Assembly (NCBI GenBank): GCA_905210885.1
Contig: CAJLYO010000049.1
Span: forward strand, 1-9,810
Reading direction: 5' to 3'
Length of the DNA stretch: 9,810 nucleotides
From: an uncultured Eubacteriales bacterium
GTDB taxonomy: Bacteria; Bacillota; Clostridia; Monoglobales; Firm-18
Shown: positions 5,304-9,810 of the stretch, piece after piece
Numbering within the stretch: position 1 is the stretch's first letter
Layout of the letters: every line of letters begins with the position of its first letter
Notes under the pieces: model-generated
The model's database searches: none
The model's input: the letters and a program-made list of their open reading frames with translations, nothing else
Told to the model about the DNA's origin: nothing
Made by a program: the position numbers and the translations under genes

Positions 5304-8285
5304 ATGAAAAGAATACTTTCACTGATTTTGGTTATTTCCATGGTTTTAAGTCTTGGCGCGGTAACGGCTTTTGCAGACGATACGCCTTTAAATGTGGGCT
5401 ATTTTGCAAAGGTAAGCGTTACTCAGCAAAGCGGCGCACCTGCAACGGCAGGTGCCGGCGGTTCGTGCGGCTGGCGTGTTGACCCGGGACATGTAAATGA
5501 CGGATTTATTCATACAGATCTTAATTATTGGGGTTACCTTTACTCTGTTACTCCGTCGGAGCTTCCTTTAAATGTAGATTTTGATTTCCGCGACAAAGAG
5601 GCACTTGTTGATACGGTAAGACTTGTTCAGGGCAACAGAGGTGCGGACAATAAAGGAAGATACACAAAAATACAGCTTCAGTACTATAACGGCTATGATT
5701 GGGAAAACATTCCCGTTGAAGCAAGCGGCGCTATTTCGGTTTCCGGCGATGATATCACTTTAAACTGGGAAACACCCACGTCTACCGAAACATATTCCGC
5801 TTTAAATCAGAGTATATCTCTCGACACCATAGACATTAAGCTTTCCGCTCCCGTGAATATGGCAGACTGCCGTGTTAAAATTCTTGAGGCGGTAGGCTCC
5901 GGGGATATAAACGGCGAATTTGCCATAGATGAAATCGAACTTCTCGGCGCGTGGGCAAAAACTCAGGACGCACCGGAGCTGTTTGCGATAAAGGGCGTTT
6001 CAAATGCGGAAAAGTTCCCCACTGCAGAGAATATCGCTTTGGCAAAGGAAAGAGTATCATCTCTTTCGGACGATGCTTTAAAAGCAAAGCTTGAAGAGAA
6101 AATTGACGTGCTTACACAGTGGCAGAACCTTGCCCTTGACGCGTCTGCAAGTGCCGGCATAGGCTCAGCGGCAGATATTAATAACGGCGTTGACTGGGAA
6201 CAGGGCTGGACTTGCCAGAAATCCGCAGATGATGACAAAAAGTATTTAAAGCTTGATTACGGAAAGACTGTTACAATTAAAAGAATAGATTTATCGTCAA
6301 TGCGTTTCCGCGGTTCTGTTAAAAAGGCAGATATTTATGCGGTAAACGGCGGCGAGGAGGAAAAGGTAGGTTCCTTTACTTCAACAAGCGGCTTTGTTCC
6401 GGAAAGACAGTATTTCGATTTTAACTCTCAGTTCGGCAAAGACGCAAAAAGAGCCTTCGAGGAGGCAGACGTATACTTCCTTGGTGACTCCACAACAGAC
6501 CTTGTAAGAAAGGCGAAAATTTTTGAATATGACCTTCCTTCGGCAGTTGTGTGCGATGCTTTAAAGATTGTTATAACATATGTGGAAGCACCGTGGGGCG
6601 ACTTTTCGGTAGGAGAGCTTAAAACATGGGGCTTTGAGGGCGCAGAACGTCAGTATGAAAAAGTTAACCTGGCGTTTAACGCACAGCCGAGTGCATACTT
6701 AGAGGACGGAACGATTGTAAACGGCGGCGTGGACGCGCATCCGCAGCGCTGTGCGATTACAGCAATCAATAACTATGATATAGACGGCGCAGGCGGCTGG
6801 TACACTTACATTTTACCTGTAGAAAACCTTCCGGTTTATGTTGAACTTGATTACGGCACCGACATTACCGAGCTTACAAAGTTTACAATTGCCGCTTTAA
6901 ACACAGGCTACGGACTTTCAAAATTTGAAATGGAAATGTTCGACGGAACGCAGTGGAACAAAATCACACCGGCAGCTTCCCAGCCTGACGGCGTAACGGT
7001 AAGCGGAAATACGGTATCCCTTGACTGGAAAACTCCGAGCAGGACAGAAACAAACTCAGCCGGCTCGAGAACACAGTATTTTATGGACGTAAACTTCGCC
7101 GCACCTGCAACAGGTCTTAAGTTCAGAATTAAAATTCTCGAGGCTGTCGGCTCCGGCGATCATTGGGGAATGCTTCCCATACCCGAAATTATGACGTACG
7201 GTTACAACCCCACTCAGGCGGACCTTATTGCAAGAACTGACGCAGATGGGCTTTTTACAAAGCTTGCACCCGGTATGGCTGCTGCGGCAGTAAACTTTGC
7301 AACAGAGAAAAATATAAATGCTGCAAAGCGTGCTGTTGACAATATGCCCGACAGTGCAGAGAAAAACGCTCTTAATGCATCGCTTTCCAAACTTAAGGCA
7401 TACACAAACGTTGCCTCCGAAGCTTCGGCAACATCCGGAATGGGCAAAGACGCCGCAAAAGTAAACGACGGTTTGTTCGGTGCAGGTACAGATGGCTGGG
7501 ATTCTTCGTCCACGGCAATTAATGAAAATTCATGGGTTGAGCTTAATTACGGCAAAAACATGACGATTGGAAAACTTGAGTTTACAAACAAATACTTCCC
7601 AAGCTCCGTAAAGGCAGTTGATATTTACGCAAAAATTAACGGAGAGTATGTTTTGATTAAAGAAAATGCAGACGTTAAAAGCTCGCACGTTCCGGAAATC
7701 TCATGGTACGGCGGCGACAAAACACCTTTTGAGAAGGAAGCCTTGACATACCTTGACACAATCGGTGCGGTTCGCGAGGACAAAAACGATTACATTTTCG
7801 CAAAGTTTACGGAGGTTAAGCTTGACACCCCGGTAGTTTGCTCGGCTGTAAAGGTTTTGGTTAAGGCTGCGGAAACAGCCTGGGGAGGCTACGGCATTAC
7901 AGAACTTCGCACATGGGGCTATCAGCCGTCAGACGATGAGCTGTCACTGGGCGCCGGTAACTACCGTATGTATTCCGGTACGGAGATTAACGGTGACAAT
8001 CTGATAACCGCTCCCGTTTCGGGCAATGTAACCCTTGCATGCGACATAGATAATATGTCGGTTAAAGAACAAAAATGCACTCTTATCGCATGCGTTTACA
8101 AAAACAACAAGCTCACGGCTATCTCGGTTTCCGACCTTGGCAGTATCCCTGCCGGAACAACCGTTAAGGATAAATCTGTTACGGTAAACGTTCCGGACGC
8201 AGACGGCGCAAAGGTTAAGATTATGGTTTGGGACAGCTTCGGCGCAGGCGGTCTTTCACCTCTTGCCGAGGGTAAAGAGTTTTAA
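5304..8285 (+). CDS. Large secreted protein with duplicated discoidin-like modules
   Basis: 993 residues, function not known; probably a secreted glycan-binding protein. Seen: a signal peptide (1-24, cleavage after Ala-Phe-Ala). Then come beta-rich module A1 (about 28-217), a charged helical segment (about 232-272), module B1 (about 275-446), module A2 (about 451-636), a second helical segment (about 660-700), and module B2 (about 702-875). A C-terminal beta-sandwich (about 880-993) follows, with a VWDSFGAGGLSPL-type ending seen in many clostridial secreted proteins. The A and B modules have the feel of F5/8 type C (discoidin/CBM32) domains: an initial N-A-A-S-type strand, VNDG, a WVELNYGK-like strand and a final ELxTWGY strand. 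I see no catalytic motif, transmembrane anchor, LPXTG or SLH. The ribosome site AGAGGAGA at 5290-5297 sets the start, 18 bp after the binding protein. Its place between importer and enzyme suggests a role in holding or presenting polysaccharide. Confidence 0.85.
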   Translation: MKRILSLILVISMVLSLGAVTAFADDTPLNVGYFAKVSVTQQSGAPATAGAGGSCGWRVDPGHVNDGFIHTDLNYWGYLYSVTPSELPLNVDFDFRDKEALVDTVRLVQGNRGADNKGRYTKIQLQYYNGYDWENIPVEASGAISVSGDDITLNWETPTSTETYSALNQSISLDTIDIKLSAPVNMADCRVKILEAVGSGDINGEFAIDEIELLGAWAKTQDAPELFAIKGVSNAEKFPTAENIALAKERVSSLSDDALKAKLEEKIDVLTQWQNLALDASASAGIGSAADINNGVDWEQGWTCQKSADDDKKYLKLDYGKTVTIKRIDLSSMRFRGSVKKADIYAVNGGEEEKVGSFTSTSGFVPERQYFDFNSQFGKDAKRAFEEADVYFLGDSTTDLVRKAKIFEYDLPSAVVCDALKIVITYVEAPWGDFSVGELKTWGFEGAERQYEKVNLAFNAQPSAYLEDGTIVNGGVDAHPQRCAITAINNYDIDGAGGWYTYILPVENLPVYVELDYGTDITELTKFTIAALNTGYGLSKFEMEMFDGTQWNKITPAASQPDGVTVSGNTVSLDWKTPSRTETNSAGSRTQYFMDVNFAAPATGLKFRIKILEAVGSGDHWGMLPIPEIMTYGYNPTQADLIARTDADGLFTKLAPGMAAAAVNFATEKNINAAKRAVDNMPDSAEKNALNASLSKLKAYTNVASEASATSGMGKDAAKVNDGLFGAGTDGWDSSSTAINENSWVELNYGKNMTIGKLEFTNKYFPSSVKAVDIYAKINGEYVLIKENADVKSSHVPEISWYGGDKTPFEKEALTYLDTIGAVREDKNDYIFAKFTEVKLDTPVVCSAVKVLVKAAETAWGGYGITELRTWGYQPSDDELSLGAGNYRMYSGTEINGDNLITAPVSGNVTLACDIDNMSVKEQKCTLIACVYKNNKLTAISVSDLGSIPAGTTVKDKSVTVNVPDADGAKVKIMVWDSFGAGGLSPLAEGKEF
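5385..6641 (+). repeat. First copy of a ~420-residue coding duplication (modules A1-helix-B1)
   Basis: Encodes residues 28-446 of the 993-residue protein. Its order (beta module, helical segment, second beta module ending in LKTWGF) is repeated by the second copy. The clearest shared block is KILEAVGSGD at 192-201. Boundaries are approximate, set by eye from protein alignment. Confidence 0.75.
6654..7928 (+). repeat. Second copy of the ~420-residue coding duplication (modules A2-helix-B2)
   Basis: Encodes residues 451-875. It carries the same KILEAVGSGD block at 610-619, 418 residues after the first, and ends in LRTWGY, 429 residues after the matching first-copy strand. Over the shared ten-residue block the DNA differs at four of 30 positions, all synonymous. 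Elsewhere the copies have diverged strongly, so the duplication is old. Confidence 0.75.
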
Positions 8286-8290
8286 ATTCC

Positions 8291-8297
8291 GGAGGAG
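8291..8297 (+). promoter_or_regulatory. Strong ribosome binding site supporting a TTG start
   Basis: GGAGGAG precedes TTG at 8304 with a six-base spacer. The upstream stop TAA (8283-8285) is in the same frame, so the start must lie downstream of it. TTG is the only plausible start that keeps the signal peptide; the first in-frame ATG is at codon 42. Confidence 0.8.
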
Positions 8298-8303
8298 ATT
8301 TTC

Positions 8304-9810
8304 TTGAAACGGATATCCTTGTTTCTTGCAGTGCTAATCGTTATTAATGCGCTTTTTGTGTCGGTTGCCGGCGCGGAGTACATAACCCGCGCCGAAGCCG
8401 CACGGCTTTTGTACGGTCTTTTGCACATGGAATACGACTATATTCCCGAGCGGCTTGACATACAGAAAAAAAGCGCGTTTTCCGATGTAGCCGCAGGCGA
8501 TAAGGATTATGACATAATTAACGAAATGAGCGCCGCAGGTCTTTTTAAAAGCACCGGGTGCTTTGAGGAATTTAAAAAGGATATGTATGTAACGGAAGGC
8601 TTTGCAAAAACAATGCTTAAAAACGCCTTTGACTATCACGGCGGAAAAAGCAATCCGTTTTCCTACAGCGCCGCTTCCGGTTACATTACAAAACAGCAGT
8701 TTTCCGAAATGCTTGATATATTGTACGGCGCTATAGAAACGGTGAAAACTGCTCCCGTGCCCGACGGCGCGGAAAAATCGGGGCTGTATACGGTGACTGT
8801 AAACGGTCAGGACGCAGGCGTTTATAAAACATACGCCTTTTCGGACGGTGATATCAAAACAGGTGAGATAAAAGGCAGACCGGTTACGGAGGTTGCCGCG
8901 GCGTACTTTGATTTTTTCGGTACCGTTACGGTGGAGGTAACCTCGCTTTGCGGTAATATAAGCGGACAGGATTTAAAAATCCGACCGCTGTCCGAAGGGA
9001 TAGAACCGAAGGTAAGCGGAAACAAAATATCCTTCGAGATTTCAAAACCCTGCAACATAAGCATTGAACCTTTCGGGCTTTCAAAGCCGCTCCATCTGTT
9101 TGCAAACCCGGTTGACAAACGTTTGCCCGACTTTTCGGCGGATAATGTTTTGTATTACGGCGCAGGGGTTCACTATATTGACCCGACAGCTCTTTCGGAT
9201 AACACAACTGTGTACGTTGACGCAGGCGCTGTGGTTTACACAAAACCTCAGGAGAAGTCAACCCAGGGCGATAAGGTGTACGGTTATGATGTAAGCTTTA
9301 TCGATTCTACGTTTAATGCCGTTCGGGGTGATTACCAAAACGGCGGCAGAATAAAAAATATTACAATCAGAGGAAGAGGAGTAATTTCCGGCGCAAATAC
9401 ATTGGAAAAGCTTCAGCGGCATAAGCTGATTGAGCTGTACGGTGTCGAAAATGCATATGTTGACGGCGTAATGCTGCTTGAAAGCTCAGGCTGGTCCCTT
9501 GCGGTTTTTCACAGCGACGGCGTGTATATCAACAATGTGAAAATAATAGGGCACTATGCCAACAATGACGGAATAGACTTCTGTGACTCAAAAAACGGAA
9601 TTATTGAAAACTGCTTTGCTCACAATGCAGACGACAGTTTTTTGATTAAAGCGTGGTTTGCGGTGGATAACGTTACTTTCCGCCGCTGCACCGCGTGGAA
9701 CGACGTTTCAACATCTTTCGGCGCAGTGTGCGAGCTTTATCAGCCGATTACAAATATTTTGTATGAGGACTGCACCGTTATACATTCAACCGCGCCCTGC
9801 TGGACAGAGG
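8304..9810 (+). CDS. Secreted SLH-domain right-handed beta-helix glycoside hydrolase-like protein (3' end outside window)
   Basis: Predicted surface enzyme acting on polysaccharide; 502 residues are visible and the frame is still open at the window edge. Seen: a signal peptide (1-24, VAGA cleavage); S-layer homology-like sequence, with an ITRAEAARLLYGLL half-repeat at 27-40, a fuller repeat at 58-109 (FSDV...VTEGFAKTML) and a weaker third piece at 127-143; a beta-sandwich-like region (about 160-260); and then a parallel beta-helix beginning near 262. The helix carries NNDGID (420-425) and ADDSFLIK (442-449), which match the NTDGID and DDxxxxK acidic motifs of GH28 polygalacturonase-type enzymes. 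Where GH28 has a Gly-His-Gly motif, this protein has SFGAVCEL (Glu477), so a related GH49-like or unassigned beta-helix family is equally possible. The SLH part suggests attachment to the cell wall. Last visible gene of the operon, 18 bp after the 993-residue protein. Substrate unknown. Confidence 0.85.
   Translation, partial: MKRISLFLAVLIVINALFVSVAGAEYITRAEAARLLYGLLHMEYDYIPERLDIQKKSAFSDVAAGDKDYDIINEMSAAGLFKSTGCFEEFKKDMYVTEGFAKTMLKNAFDYHGGKSNPFSYSAASGYITKQQFSEMLDILYGAIETVKTAPVPDGAEKSGLYTVTVNGQDAGVYKTYAFSDGDIKTGEIKGRPVTEVAAAYFDFFGTVTVEVTSLCGNISGQDLKIRPLSEGIEPKVSGNKISFEISKPCNISIEPFGLSKPLHLFANPVDKRLPDFSADNVLYYGAGVHYIDPTALSDNTTVYVDAGAVVYTKPQEKSTQGDKVYGYDVSFIDSTFNAVRGDYQNGGRIKNITIRGRGVISGANTLEKLQRHKLIELYGVENAYVDGVMLLESSGWSLAVFHSDGVYINNVKIIGHYANNDGIDFCDSKNGIIENCFAHNADDSFLIKAWFAVDNVTFRRCTAWNDVSTSFGAVCELYQPITNILYEDCTVIHSTAPCWTE

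Noticed and set aside
8334..9261. Minus-strand open frames opposite the last gene
   Set aside because: The plus-strand frame is continuous over 502 codons with signal peptide, SLH and beta-helix motifs; the minus-strand frames have no ribosome sites or domains.

Overview
The window looks like chromosomal DNA from an anaerobic Gram-positive Firmicute, probably class Clostridia. The evidence is moderately AT-rich DNA, strong AGGAGG/GAGGTG ribosome sites, housekeeping TTGACA/TATAAT-like promoters, an LplB/YtcP-type polysaccharide ABC importer with a lipoprotein binding protein, S-layer homology (SLH) sequence on a secreted enzyme, and a clostridial-style C-terminal secreted module. A gut or plant-degrading fibre degrader would fit, but that is inference; no species marker is present.

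Left arm, minus strand (1-1661): a two-gene operon encoding an ECF RNA-polymerase sigma factor (1086-1661) and its membrane-bound zinc-finger anti-sigma factor (19-1059). The extracellular part of the anti-sigma factor carries a 12-bp/4-residue tandem repeat (Glu-Thr-Ala-Lys, six copies). A housekeeping-type promoter (1694-1722) precedes the sigma gene.

Divergent spacer (1662-1939): it holds the sigma promoter, a 17-bp near-perfect palindrome (1758-1774) that looks like a regulator site, and a second good promoter (1877-1905) for the right-hand operon. The spacer between that promoter's -35 and -10 is bracketed by an inverted repeat. I see no RNA gene or riboswitch here.

Right arm, plus strand (1940-9810 and beyond): five genes separated by only 14-18 bp, with no terminator between them. 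They are two ABC permeases, a lipoprotein solute-binding protein, a 993-residue secreted protein, and a secreted SLH/right-handed beta-helix carbohydrate-active enzyme cut by the window end. The 993-residue protein is built from two copies of a ~420-residue unit with discoidin-like beta-sandwich character. The last gene begins with TTG, has no early ATG, and is easily missed. No ATPase gene is present, so the importer must borrow a shared MsmX-type ATPase.

Taken together the right arm reads as a Gram-positive polysaccharide utilisation locus: a wall-anchored enzyme cleaves or trims a glycan, a secreted multi-module protein probably binds glycan, and the lipoprotein and permeases import the oligosaccharides. 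The substrate cannot be read from the sequence. The enzyme resembles GH28 polygalacturonases at two acidic motifs but lacks the usual GHG histidine motif in the visible part, so pectin is only one candidate.
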